DNA of 54,652 nucleotides from positions 1-54,652 of the forward strand of contig CALDDQ010000018.1 of assembly GCA_937936785.1 (NCBI GenBank), in the 5' to 3' direction. The translations under genes and the position numbers were made by a program. Under the pieces are notes generated by a model. That model searched no databases, had not been told where the DNA came from, and worked only from the letters and a program-made list of their open reading frames with translations. Origin of the DNA: an uncultured Endomicrobiia bacterium. GTDB lineage: Bacteria; Elusimicrobiota; Endomicrobiia; DTEH01. This document shows, in pieces, positions 35,849-47,885 of this stretch; the stretch's first letter is position 1; each line of letters starts with the position of its first letter.

Positions 35849-37476
35849 AAATCAGTTTAAACAAGTTTTCAAATTTAAGTTTGTCAATTTTGTCTGGAAT
35901 TTTAATTTTTTTATCTTTCCCAAAATTTTTAGTTCCACAAGTTAATTCAATTCTTGGATTTTTAATGTTTGTACCATTGTTTTTGACAATTTTTAACATC
36001 AAAACTCATAATAGCAGAAGTTATAAAACTTTCTTTTTTTCTTTTTTATCTGGTATAATAGGATATTGTGGAATTTTTTATTGGATAGTACCAACATTTA
36101 AAGTTGCAGGTGAAAACCAATTTCTGGGTATTGTCGGAACAGTTTTGTTATCTTATTATTGTTCATTATATTTAGTAATTTTTTGCACTGGGATAAAACC
36201 AGAATTTAATTTTTTAGTTATACTAAAATTTGCATCTCTATGGGTAATATTAGAAACTATTAGAGCAAATATTTTTAGTGGATTTCCGTGGATGCTTGTA
36301 GGTTATACACAATATAGTTTTCTATATTTTATACAACTTGCAGAATTTGGTGGTGTGTATATTATAAGTTTTTTAGTAATATTGGTAAATTTAATTTTAG
36401 CAAATATAATATTTTTTTCAATAAAAAATTTTAAACAATATAAATTTAAAATCATTAGCAACTTATTTTTTATAATTACAATTTTTTTTGTTGTGACAAT
36501 CTATGGGCAGAAAAGAATATCAGAAATAAATTCTAAAATCTATTCTTCAAACACAAAATTAAATATAATTTTGTTACAAGGTAACATTGACCAGTACAAA
36601 AAGTGGGATACTAAATATCGCAATGAAATTTTATCTAGTTATTCGCAACTAATATCTGATTCTATTTTCCAACTATCAACTTTTAATTCCAAAAATTCAA
36701 CTCTTTATATATGGCCGGAATCTGCAATACCGGGATGGTTGTTGGAAGAATACAAATTATATGATTGGTTAAAAGAATTAGTAATTAAAACAAATTCCTA
36801 TCATCTGGTAGGAACAATTTTTTATGATGAAAACAAAAATGAGGATAAATATTATAACGGAGCGATATTGTTTAATAACGAAGCAGAAATTATACAAAAA
36901 TATTCTAAAATCCATCTTGTCCCGTTTGGTGAATATGTACCACTAAGAAAATTTTTAGCAAAATATATCTCTACAATAAATGAACTTGGTGAGTTTACTA
37001 AAGGAAAAGAGTTTACTATATTTAAAATTTCAGATTATGTTTCAACACCTGACAATTTAAACCAAACAACTAATAATGGTATGACTTTTTCAACTTTGAT
37101 TTGTTATGAAAGCATTTTCCCTGAACTTACTTGTAAATTTGTCAAAAACGGTGCAAAATTTTTGGTAAATATTACCAATGATGCATGGTACTTAAAAACT
37201 TCTGCTCCATACCAACTGTTCATTTTCAATATTTTCCGTGCAGTAGAAAATAGAACTTTTGTTTTAAGATCAGCAAATACAGGAATCTCTGGATTAATTT
37301 CGCCTACTGGCGAAGTGTTGGAAAAAACAAAAATTTTTACAACTAAATACCTAATAAAAAAAATTAATTTATATCATGAACAAACTTTTTATACCAAAAA
37401 TAGTCACTTGTTATGGTTAATTTATCTCGGACTATATTTAGTTTGTAGAATTTTTATTTTACAAAAAAAATTATAA
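35833..37476 (+). CDS. lnt: Apolipoprotein N-acyltransferase
   Basis: Inner-membrane enzyme adding the third acyl chain to lipoproteins. 547 aa. Five to seven transmembrane helices in the first ~215 residues and one at the C-terminus; the nitrilase-like domain between them shows the Glu-Lys-Cys triad in WPESAIPGW, KIHLVPFGEYVPLR and LICYESIFPE. NDAWYLKTSAPYQLFIFNIFRAVENRTFVLRSANTGISG, cut as NDAWYLKTSAPYQ and RAVENRTFVLRSANTGIS, is also characteristic. Lnt is typical of Gram-negative-type envelopes. Starts inside secA. A hairpin follows its stop at 37504. Confidence 0.94.
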   Translation: MLWKIKISLNKFSNLSLSILSGILIFLSFPKFLVPQVNSILGFLMFVPLFLTIFNIKTHNSRSYKTFFFSFLSGIIGYCGIFYWIVPTFKVAGENQFLGIVGTVLLSYYCSLYLVIFCTGIKPEFNFLVILKFASLWVILETIRANIFSGFPWMLVGYTQYSFLYFIQLAEFGGVYIISFLVILVNLILANIIFFSIKNFKQYKFKIISNLFFIITIFFVVTIYGQKRISEINSKIYSSNTKLNIILLQGNIDQYKKWDTKYRNEILSSYSQLISDSIFQLSTFNSKNSTLYIWPESAIPGWLLEEYKLYDWLKELVIKTNSYHLVGTIFYDENKNEDKYYNGAILFNNEAEIIQKYSKIHLVPFGEYVPLRKFLAKYISTINELGEFTKGKEFTIFKISDYVSTPDNLNQTTNNGMTFSTLICYESIFPELTCKFVKNGAKFLVNITNDAWYLKTSAPYQLFIFNIFRAVENRTFVLRSANTGISGLISPTGEVLEKTKIFTTKYLIKKINLYHEQTFYTKNSHLLWLIYLGLYLVCRIFILQKKL

Positions 37477-37503
37477 GATAATTTGTATTAAAAATTGAAA
37501 CAG

Positions 37504-37530
37504 TTACTGTTTGGACACAAAAAACAGTAA
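37504..37530 (+). terminator. Hairpin after lnt, weak terminator candidate
   Basis: Perfect 9-bp inverted repeat TTACTGTTT / AAACAGTAA around a 9-nt loop, 27 nt past the lnt stop. The downstream sequence is AT-rich but not a T run, so this may be a 3'-end stabilising hairpin and not a true intrinsic terminator. Confidence 0.45.
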
Positions 37531-37671
37531 TGGAAAATAATTATTTATATTATTACTTAAAAATATTGTTTTACAATTTTACTGTGATTCATTTTTATTG
37601 ATAAAATCAAAAAAATTAATTTTTTATAGTTTATAGTTTTTTTAATCTTTAATAAATTTGATTTAAAAATT

Positions 37672-37700
37672 TTGATTTACTTGCAACATTTTTGTATATT
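37672..37700 (+). promoter_or_regulatory. Putative promoter for the tautomerase leader
   Basis: TTGATT at 37672-37677, exactly 17 nt, then TATATT at 37695-37700. Same -35 and spacing as the riboswitch promoter at 38073. Transcription would start near 37707 and give a long, structured leader before the ATG at 37848. Confidence 0.55.
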
Positions 37701-37847
37701 GACAAAGTTATCAAATTATAGATAGAACAACATTTGTTATTTTTTAGCAATAAAAAAATTTAGTTATACAATCCATAATGTAAATTTTAAGGGCGAACAT
37801 AGTAGGTAATTAAAAAGTTAACTTCGTCCATATTTTTGGAGGATTAT

Positions 37848-38033
37848 ATGCCAATAATAAGAGTAGAAATGTGGGAAGGAAGAAACATAGAAACAAAAAA
37901 AGAGTTTGTAAAAAAAATTACTGATGTAACTTGTGAAACTCTTGGATGTTCAAAGGATGCTGTAACAATTGTGATTTATGATGTTGCAAAACATAACTGG
38001 GCACAGAATGGAAAGTTGGCAGAGGAAAAATAA
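37848..38033 (+). CDS. 4-oxalocrotonate tautomerase family protein
   Basis: 61 aa after choosing the ATG at 37848, preceded by TTGGAGG; this places Pro at position 1 of the mature protein (MPIIRVEMWEGR), the catalytic base of the family. The upstream TTG would remove that feature. The rest (TKKEFVKKITDVTCETLGCSKDAVTIVIYDVAKHNWAQNG) contains VTIVIYDV and the NWAQNG-like end common in 2-hydroxymuconate/4-OT tautomerases; Arg11-equivalents cannot be assigned with certainty. No aromatic degradation genes are nearby, so the substrate is unknown. Confidence 0.87.
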   Translation: MPIIRVEMWEGRNIETKKEFVKKITDVTCETLGCSKDAVTIVIYDVAKHNWAQNGKLAEEK

Positions 38034-38072
38034 AATTTTAAAAAGAAATTTAAAAAAAATTTCTAAAAAAAC

Positions 38073-38101
38073 TTGATTTTTAATAAATATTTTTGTATAA
38101 T
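38073..38101 (+). promoter_or_regulatory. Promoter of the riboflavin operon
   Basis: TTGATT (38073-38078), 17-nt spacer, perfect TATAAT (38096-38101). Predicted start lies a few bases downstream, at the first bases of the FMN riboswitch, which strongly supports it. Confidence 0.75.
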
Positions 38102-38104
38102 AAA

Positions 38105-38312
38105 AGTAACTTCAGGGTGAGGTGAAATTCCTCAACTGGTGGTGTCTTAAAAAGACCAAAACTAATAACAATAGTTTTGATAGCCCACGAGAACTTAAGT
38201 TAATATTTAACTTAGGAACAGAACCTGTGAAATTCAGGTGCCAACGGTAAGTTTTGTGTAACCAACGTTTTTTGTTGGTGAATCAGGCAAGTCCGGATGG
38301 AAGAAGGTGCTT
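38105..38312 (+). promoter_or_regulatory. FMN riboswitch (RFN element)
   Basis: Conserved RFN blocks occur in order: TTCAGGGTGAGGTGAAATTC with AACTGGTGGTG, the GATAGCCCACGAG core, GAACCTGTGAAATTCAGGTG with CCAACGGTAAG, and AAGTCCGGATGGAAGAAGG. The closing helix P1 is AAGTAACTTC (38104-38113) with GAAGGTGCTT (38303-38312), containing one A-G mismatch and a G-T pair. One peripheral arm is long (TTAAGTTAATATTTAACTTA region at 38193-38214). Located upstream of ribD-ribE-ribBA-ribH; FMN binding should switch expression off. The platform downstream is described in findings. Confidence 0.95.
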
Positions 38313-38519
38313 GAAAACAATTTATCTGGCAATAAGTGCATGGTTGTGAAGTTAGTTAATATTTTACAAAGTTAACAAAATTTTAACAAGCACTGCAATA
38401 GTAACTTCCCAAAAAAAATCCCTGATAAACTTAAAGTTTTAATTCGTTTTATTCACAAATTTTAAAGATTAAACTTATTGGTAGTGATAAATTGCTGTAA
38501 CAAACTCAAAAACAATATT

Positions 38520-39641
38520 ATGAACAAAAAAACAGACCAAAAATATATAAATATGTGCTTAAAATTAGCCAAAAAAGGTGTTAGAAAAACTTTTCCAAAT
38601 CCAATGGTTGGATGTATAATTGTAAAAAATAATAAAATTATAGGAAATGGTTATCATAAATCATTTGGCAAACCTCATGCAGAAATTGAAGCAATAAATT
38701 CTGTAAAAAATAAGACCACACTTAATGGTTCTACACTATATGTAAACTTGGAACCTTGTGTACACTGGGGTAAAACACCACCTTGTGTAGAAAGTATAAT
38801 AAAATATGGAATAAAAAAAGTCGTATGTTCAACTTTAGATCCAAACCCTTTGGTAAATGGAAATGGTATAAAAAAATTAAGACTTAGCGGTATAAAGTGT
38901 AAAGTCGGTATATTAGCTAAAAAAGCTATGAAATTAAACAAAAAATATTTTGAATGGATAAAAAATACAAAAAAACCAAGAATTACAATAAAAATAGCAA
39001 CTACTTTAGATGGCAAAATATCAACTTACACAGGAAACTCTAAATGGATTTCTTCTGAAAAATCAAGAATATATTCTTACAAACTCAGAACTAAATACGA
39101 TGCCATCCTGGTAGGTATTAACACCGTATTACATGATGACCCAAGCTTAACTTCTCACGGCTATGGAAAAAATCCTATTAGAATAGTTTTAGGTAATATC
39201 AATAAAATTAAAAATCCATCAAAATATAAAGTTTTTAATGATGGAAATCAAACTATTTTTATTACTTATTCTAAACCAAAAATTAAAGCATTACTTGAAA
39301 AAAATAAAAACATAAAAGTAATTGAATTTATAAATAAAAGAACAAAAAATAATAATGAAAAAATTAACTTAAAACAAGCCATGTCACACCCGATATTTTC
39401 AAGTATTACATCAATTTTAGTTGAAGGTGGGGGCGAGACTATATGGAATGTAATAAAATCAGGTTTGGCAGATGATTTCATAGTATTTATGTCACCAAAA
39501 ATATTTGGTGGTAAAGATGCTAAAACTTTTGTTGAGGGGGTAGGAGTTGCAACACCTAAAAATGCAATAAGACTAACTTTTGACAAAATTAAACGGTTAG
39601 GCAACGATTTAGTAATTAATGGAATGTTTGTCAGAAGTTAA
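38520..39641 (+). CDS. ribD: Bifunctional riboflavin deaminase/reductase RibD
   Basis: Catalyses deamination of the pyrimidine from GTP cyclohydrolase II and then reduction of its ribosyl side chain. 373 aa from the ATG at 38520; a TTG 42 nt upstream is in frame but adds residues outside the family. Deaminase zinc site: HAE in KPHAEIEAINS and PCxxxGxxPPC in EPCVHWGKTPPC. Reductase domain from ~residue 155: KIATTLDGKISTYTGNSKWIS, VGINTVLHDDPSLTSH and LVEGGGETIWNVIKSGLAD. No strong SD. First gene under the FMN riboswitch. Confidence 0.94.
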   Translation: MNKKTDQKYINMCLKLAKKGVRKTFPNPMVGCIIVKNNKIIGNGYHKSFGKPHAEIEAINSVKNKTTLNGSTLYVNLEPCVHWGKTPPCVESIIKYGIKKVVCSTLDPNPLVNGNGIKKLRLSGIKCKVGILAKKAMKLNKKYFEWIKNTKKPRITIKIATTLDGKISTYTGNSKWISSEKSRIYSYKLRTKYDAILVGINTVLHDDPSLTSHGYGKNPIRIVLGNINKIKNPSKYKVFNDGNQTIFITYSKPKIKALLEKNKNIKVIEFINKRTKNNNEKINLKQAMSHPIFSSITSILVEGGGETIWNVIKSGLADDFIVFMSPKIFGGKDAKTFVEGVGVATPKNAIRLTFDKIKRLGNDLVINGMFVRS

Positions 39642-39671
39642 TTAGCAGTTGAAATTATGAGTTAATAATAA

Positions 39672-39680
39672 TGTTATAAT
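39672..39680 (+). promoter_or_regulatory. Extended -10 promoter candidate before ribE
   Basis: TGTTATAAT fits the extended -10 consensus TGnTATAAT; the best -35 (TTGAAA, 39649-39654) is 20 nt upstream, too far to be convincing. If active, it would give ribE, ribBA and ribH a riboswitch-independent supply. Confidence 0.4.
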
Positions 39681-39734
39681 AATGTTCATCTTGTGTAAAT
39701 ACAAAAACGTAATTTAAAAATACTATATAAAAAT

Positions 39735-40385
39735 ATGTTTACCGGAATAATAGAAGATATTGGAAAAGTAATTAGTTTTGATGGCAAAAAACTAATTTTT
39801 CTAACCAGGTTAAACGACATAAATTTAGGAGATAGTATTGCAGTTAATGGGATATGTTTAACTGTAGTAGAAAAAAAACAACTTAATCCTGAATTAAATA
39901 AGATTTCTGTTGAAGTATCTAAAGAAACTATTCACCGAACAAATATTTTATCACTCAAAAAATCAACCGAAATAAATTTAGAGCGCGCTTTAAAACTTTT
40001 TTCTAGAATAGGAGGACATATCGTATCAGGACATATTGATGCAAAAGTTAAAGTTACTAATATAAAAAAAGAAACTTCTTACGAAAAAAATTTGATTTTA
40101 TCTGTAGAATTACCAAAAAATTTGTCAAAATATATCGTTGAAAAAGGGTCAGTTGCTTTAGATGGAATAAGTTTAACTGTATCAAATATTAGCAAAAACA
40201 ATTTTTCAGTTGTTTTAATTCCACATACTTTAAAAAATACAACCCTAAAAAATAAAAAATCTGGAGATATTTTAAATTTAGAAGTTGATATTTTAGCAAA
40301 ATATGTAGAAAATATAAACAATAAAAATGTGTCATACAAAGATACAACTTTGTTAAAAAAACTTAAAGAAAATGGATTCTTTTAG
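39735..40385 (+). CDS. ribE: Riboflavin synthase, alpha chain
   Basis: Dismutates two 6,7-dimethyl-8-ribityllumazines to riboflavin. 216 aa made of two lumazine-binding barrels. The first begins MFTGIIEDIGKV with GDSIAVNGICLTV; the second begins with GGHIVSGHIDAKVKV and has GSVALDGISLTVSNI. Both halves are complete. Sits 93 nt after ribD. No strong SD before the ATG. Confidence 0.95.
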   Translation: MFTGIIEDIGKVISFDGKKLIFLTRLNDINLGDSIAVNGICLTVVEKKQLNPELNKISVEVSKETIHRTNILSLKKSTEINLERALKLFSRIGGHIVSGHIDAKVKVTNIKKETSYEKNLILSVELPKNLSKYIVEKGSVALDGISLTVSNISKNNFSVVLIPHTLKNTTLKNKKSGDILNLEVDILAKYVENINNKNVSYKDTTLLKKLKENGFF

Positions 40386-40441
40386 AACTAACATAAAACT
40401 AAAAACTTAAAAATTTTATTAGCAAAAAGAGAGTAAGTAAT

Positions 40442-41668
40442 ATGAAACAATTTTCAACAAAAAAAATTTTTAGCACAATACCTCAGGCAATAAAAGATTA
40501 CAAACAAGGTAAAGCAGTAATTATAGTCGATGATCCGGGACGTGAAAATGAGGGAGATATTGTTTTTGCAGCAGAAAAAATTTCTCCAGAAAAAATTAAT
40601 TTTATGGCAAAATATGGACGAGGATTGATCTGTGTTTCATTATTAAAAGAACGACTGGATGAACTAAAAATTTTTCCTATGGTAGAACAACCAGATGTCC
40701 CCAAAGAAGCTTCATTTACAGTATCAGTTGACGCAAAGGATGGTGTTACAACTGGTATTTCTGCCTATGATAGATCAACTACAATAAAAAAGTTGATTGA
40801 TAAAAATTCTACTGCGAAAGATTTTGTCCGCCCAGGTCATGTGTTTCCTTTAGTTTACAAAAATGGCGGTGTACTTGTTCGTGCAGGTCATACTGAAGCT
40901 TCAATAGATTTGGCCAAACTTGCAGGATTATATCCTGCAGGGGTAATTTGTGAAATTATGCATGAAAATGGTACAATGGCACGGTTGCCTGAATTGATAA
41001 AATTTGCCAAAAAACATAAATTAAAAATCATAACCATCAGCGATTTGATAAAATATTTACATAGAACAAAAAAGTTTGTAAAAAAAATTGTCTCAACCAT
41101 ATTACCAACAGAATTTGGCGAATTTAAACTTTATGTTTATGAAAATACAATAACTCAAGAAAATCATTTAGCAATTGTTAAAGGAAATGTAAAAAATAAA
41201 AAAAATGTTTTAGTCAGAGTTCATTCATCTTGTTTAACAGGCGATGCTCTTGGTTCTTTAAGATGTGATTGTGGAATACAATTAAAACAAGCAATGAAAT
41301 TAATCAGCCAAAAAGGTGAAGGAGTAATAATTTATTTGCACCAAGAAGGTCGTGGAATCGGATTAACAAATAAGTTAAAAGCTTACGAATTACAAGATAA
41401 AGGATTGGATACAGTTGAAGCAAATATAAAATTAGGTTTTCAACCAGATTTGCGAGATTACGGGATAGGTGCACAGATTCTTAATGACTTAGGGTTAACT
41501 ACAATAAAACTTATTACCAACAATCCTAGAAAAATTGTTGGTTTAGATGGATATGGACTAAAGATCGTGGAAAGAATACCAATTGAAATTCCACCAAAAA
41601 ATGTTTATATGAAAAAATATTTAAAAGGTAAAAAAAATAAGCTAGGACATTTGTTAAAACATATTTAA
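40442..41668 (+). CDS. ribBA: Bifunctional DHBP synthase / GTP cyclohydrolase II
   Basis: Supplies both riboflavin precursors: dihydroxybutanone phosphate from ribulose-5-phosphate (N-terminal domain) and the pyrimidine from GTP (C-terminal domain). 408 aa. DHBP part: VDDPGRENEGDIVFAAEKIS, GLICVSL, HVFPLVYKNGGVLVRAGHTEAS (RAGHTEAS) and ICEIMHENGTMARLP. Cyclohydrolase part: zinc Cys residues in SSCLTGDALGSLRCDCG, the DEGRGIGL-like HQEGRGIGLTNKLKAYELQD, and TNNPRKIVGLDGYGL. Both active sites look intact. Third gene of the operon. Confidence 0.96.
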   Translation: MKQFSTKKIFSTIPQAIKDYKQGKAVIIVDDPGRENEGDIVFAAEKISPEKINFMAKYGRGLICVSLLKERLDELKIFPMVEQPDVPKEASFTVSVDAKDGVTTGISAYDRSTTIKKLIDKNSTAKDFVRPGHVFPLVYKNGGVLVRAGHTEASIDLAKLAGLYPAGVICEIMHENGTMARLPELIKFAKKHKLKIITISDLIKYLHRTKKFVKKIVSTILPTEFGEFKLYVYENTITQENHLAIVKGNVKNKKNVLVRVHSSCLTGDALGSLRCDCGIQLKQAMKLISQKGEGVIIYLHQEGRGIGLTNKLKAYELQDKGLDTVEANIKLGFQPDLRDYGIGAQILNDLGLTTIKLITNNPRKIVGLDGYGLKIVERIPIEIPPKNVYMKKYLKGKKNKLGHLLKHI

Positions 41669-41721
41669 GAAAATAAAAAATTAAAATTTATAAATTAAAA
41701 AAATGGAGGTTAAAAAAATAT

Positions 41722-42195
41722 ATGCCAGGAAAAATTTATGAAGGAAAATATAGTGGGAAAGGCAAAAAAATTTGTATTATAGTATCAAGGTTCAATGATT
41801 TTATTACATCAAAACTTTTATCTGGTGCAATCAATACTTTAGTAAGACATGATGTAGAAGAAAATGATATTGATACAGTTTGGGTCCCAGGAAGTTTTGA
41901 AATACCGTATATGTGTAAACTTGTTTCAAAAACAAAAAAATATGACGGTATAATTGCTCTCGGAGCAATTATAAAAGGTGAAACTTCACACAATGAATAT
42001 ATTGCAAACGAAACTACAAAAGGTATCGCTCAGGTAATGTTAGACAACGAAGTACCAATATCCTACGGTGTTATAACACCAGAAAATTTAGAACAGGCAA
42101 TTGAACGTGCAGGAACAAAAGAAGGTAATAAAGGTTCTCAAGCCGCATTAACAATTTTAGAATTAATCAATGTAAAAAATTTATTAAAACAGTAA
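41722..42195 (+). CDS. ribH: 6,7-dimethyl-8-ribityllumazine synthase
   Basis: Condenses the two RibBA/RibD products. 157 aa. Typical motifs: VSRFNDFITSKLLSGAI, PGSFEIPYMCKLV, ALGAIIKGETSHNEYIANE with the catalytic His, and PISYGVITPENLEQAIERAG. TGGAGG at 41703-41708 is a good ribosome-binding site. Last gene of the rib operon; an AT-rich hairpin terminator candidate follows at 42198. Confidence 0.96.
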   Translation: MPGKIYEGKYSGKGKKICIIVSRFNDFITSKLLSGAINTLVRHDVEENDIDTVWVPGSFEIPYMCKLVSKTKKYDGIIALGAIIKGETSHNEYIANETTKGIAQVMLDNEVPISYGVITPENLEQAIERAGTKEGNKGSQAALTILELINVKNLLKQ

Positions 42196-42197
42196 CT

Positions 42198-42240
42198 TGA
42201 AATTTTAAATAAAAATTATTTACATTTCAGTTTAATTTTT
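42198..42240 (+). terminator. Putative terminator of the riboflavin operon
   Basis: Just after the ribH stop: TGAAAT (42198-42203) pairs with ATTTCA (42224-42229), with an inner AAATAA/TTATTT stem, followed by GTTTAATTTTTG. Stem is A-T rich and so weak, but position and T run fit. Confidence 0.5.
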
Positions 42241-42257
42241 GTAGAATATTTAAGTGT

Positions 42258-42288
42258 TTGTAACTGTTTTTTTTGTTTAAAGTATAAT
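42258..42288 (+). promoter_or_regulatory. Putative promoter for nusB-ligA
   Basis: Perfect TATAAT at 42283-42288; TTGTAA at 42258-42263 is a poor -35 with a 19-nt spacer. Start would lie about 10 nt before the chosen nusB ATG. Confidence 0.45.
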
Positions 42289-42304
42289 ATTTTTGAAATC
42301 ATTT

Positions 42305-46282
<3,978 letters not shown>

Positions 46283-46284
46283 TT

Positions 46285-47376
46285 ATGAACAAAATTTATT
46301 TTATAAAAACTGTTAGCAAAGAAACTTTTGAAAAACTTATCTCAAACATTCCAATGAACATATTTTCAAAAAATGATTTTGTTGCTATAAAAACACATTT
46401 TGGTGAAGAAGGAAATACTGAATATATAAAACCTGACCTATTTAGGCCACTAATTAAAAAACTATATAAACTTAAAACAAACGCTTTTTTTACTGATACA
46501 AACACAATTTATTCTGGGAAAAGATCAAATGCTATAACACATTTAAAACTTGCACAACAACATTCTTTTAGCCAAGAAAAAATGGGAGTTCCAATAATAA
46601 TTGCTGATGGACTTAAAGGAAATGATTATGTAGAAGTTGAAATAAACCAAAAATATTTTAAAACTGTCAAGGTAGCTTCTTACATATATTATAGCAATGT
46701 TTTAATATGTCTGTCTCATTTTAAAGGTCATATGATTTTTGGATTTGGCGGAACAATAAAAAATTTAGGTATGGGATGCACTTCTAGACAAGGAAAATTT
46801 TTGTTACACAACTCTTTAAAACCAAACCTAAAACTTGAACGTTGTATTGCATGTTATATATGTACAAAATATTGTCCTGGAAATGCATTAACTATTAACT
46901 GTGAACTTAAAACTATTAATTTTATTCAATCAAATTGTATCGGTTGTGGAGAATGTATACATCTGTGTCCTAAAAAAGTTTTCTCAATACCTTGGGATTT
47001 GTCATATAAAGAAGTTCAAGAAAAAACTGCAGAATATGCACTTGGTGTAGTAAAATCAAAAGAAAATAAAGATTCTAACTACAAAATTTTGTATTTCTCA
47101 ATTTTAGATAATATAACAAAAGATTGTGATTGTATGAACAATCCTCAACCATCAAAACTTAAAAATATAGGAATCTTGGCTGGGTTTGATCCCGTAAGTA
47201 TTGACTATGCTTCATTAAAAATTGTTAATGAGTATTATAATCGAACAAACCATAATAACATTAAAGAAGATTTGTTTAAAACATTCTGGCCTGAAATTGA
47301 TTATTCATACCAATTAGAGTATGCAAAAAAAATTGGTCTAGGAAATGATAAATATGAAATAATTGAAATAAAATGA
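46285..47376 (+). CDS. DUF362 protein with two 4Fe-4S ferredoxin motifs
   Basis: 363 aa from the ATG at 46285, just past the glycosyltransferase stop; an in-frame ATG at 46252 would overlap that gene. N-terminal DUF362 part (DFVAIKTHFGEEGNTEYIKP, FFTDTNTIYSGKRSNAITH, HFKGHMIFGFGGTIKNLGMG). Then two complete cluster motifs, CIACYICTKYCP and CIGCGECIHLCP (~residues 187-225), and a C-terminal part resuming DUF362 (GFDPVSIDYASLKIVNE). Cytoplasmic iron-sulphur protein of unknown reaction. No obvious electron-transfer partner nearby. Confidence 0.85.
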   Translation: MNKIYFIKTVSKETFEKLISNIPMNIFSKNDFVAIKTHFGEEGNTEYIKPDLFRPLIKKLYKLKTNAFFTDTNTIYSGKRSNAITHLKLAQQHSFSQEKMGVPIIIADGLKGNDYVEVEINQKYFKTVKVASYIYYSNVLICLSHFKGHMIFGFGGTIKNLGMGCTSRQGKFLLHNSLKPNLKLERCIACYICTKYCPGNALTINCELKTINFIQSNCIGCGECIHLCPKKVFSIPWDLSYKEVQEKTAEYALGVVKSKENKDSNYKILYFSILDNITKDCDCMNNPQPSKLKNIGILAGFDPVSIDYASLKIVNEYYNRTNHNNIKEDLFKTFWPEIDYSYQLEYAKKIGLGNDKYEIIEIK

Positions 47377-47400
47377 TAAATTATAAAAAAAACCTAAATT

Positions 47401-47874
47401 ATGAATAACAACATCTATGAAACAAAGTTTATTGTTGATTATATGTGTGGTAGATTAGCTAAGTGGTTAAGAATTTTAGGTTATGATACAGAATATTCAA
47501 ATAAAAATCTTAAAACAAAAATTTTGTTAAAAAGCCTACAAGATCAAAGAATTGTTATTACACGTAATACTAAGTTAAGCACAAAAAAAGCTTATAAACT
47601 AATTTTTATAAAATATGATAAAGTTTTTGATCAAATAAAACAATTAATCACTGAATTAAATTTAACAGTTGACAAAAAAAATTTTTTTTCACGGTGTTCT
47701 TTTTGTAACGTTATATTAACTGAATTTTCTAAAAAAGATTTAGTTAAATCTAAAGTTCCACCATATGTTTATGAAACACAAAAAACTTTCTTTTATTGCA
47801 AGGAATGCAGTAGAATTTATTGGCATGGTAGTCATTATGAGTTATTTTTAAAAGATATAAACAAATTATTATAG
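47401..47874 (+). CDS. Mut7-C RNase-domain protein
   Basis: 157 aa. Matches the Mut7-C family (PF01927): FIVDYMCGRLAKWLRILGYD with the acidic PIN-like catalytic Asp at the start, then RIVITRNTKL, and a C-terminal zinc ribbon with CSFC and CKEC pairs plus GSHYE. PIN-like fold proteins of this family are predicted RNases; function unproven. The hydrophobic/aromatic WRxxH-like end (SRIYWHGSHYE) is typical. Short intergenic gaps on both sides; no strong SD. Confidence 0.85.
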   Translation: MNNNIYETKFIVDYMCGRLAKWLRILGYDTEYSNKNLKTKILLKSLQDQRIVITRNTKLSTKKAYKLIFIKYDKVFDQIKQLITELNLTVDKKNFFSRCSFCNVILTEFSKKDLVKSKVPPYVYETQKTFFYCKECSRIYWHGSHYELFLKDINKLL

Positions 47875-47885
47875 ATTGTAATAAA

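Larger units (their letters stand above)
37477..37847. other. 371-nt intergenic region between lnt and tautomerase gene
   Basis: Contains the post-lnt hairpin (37504-37530), a good promoter (37672-37700), and a leader of about 140 nt with a 7-bp stem GGGCGAA/TTCGTCC (37791-37797 with 37823-37829, one G-T pair) ending just before the SD TTGGAGG. The stretch 37531-37671 is very AT-rich and I see nothing else in it. Confidence 0.5.

Noticed and set aside
37791-37829. Possible tRNA or known small RNA in the tautomerase leader
   Set aside because: Only one stem forms; there is no T arm or anticodon arm, and no familiar RNA consensus was recognised.
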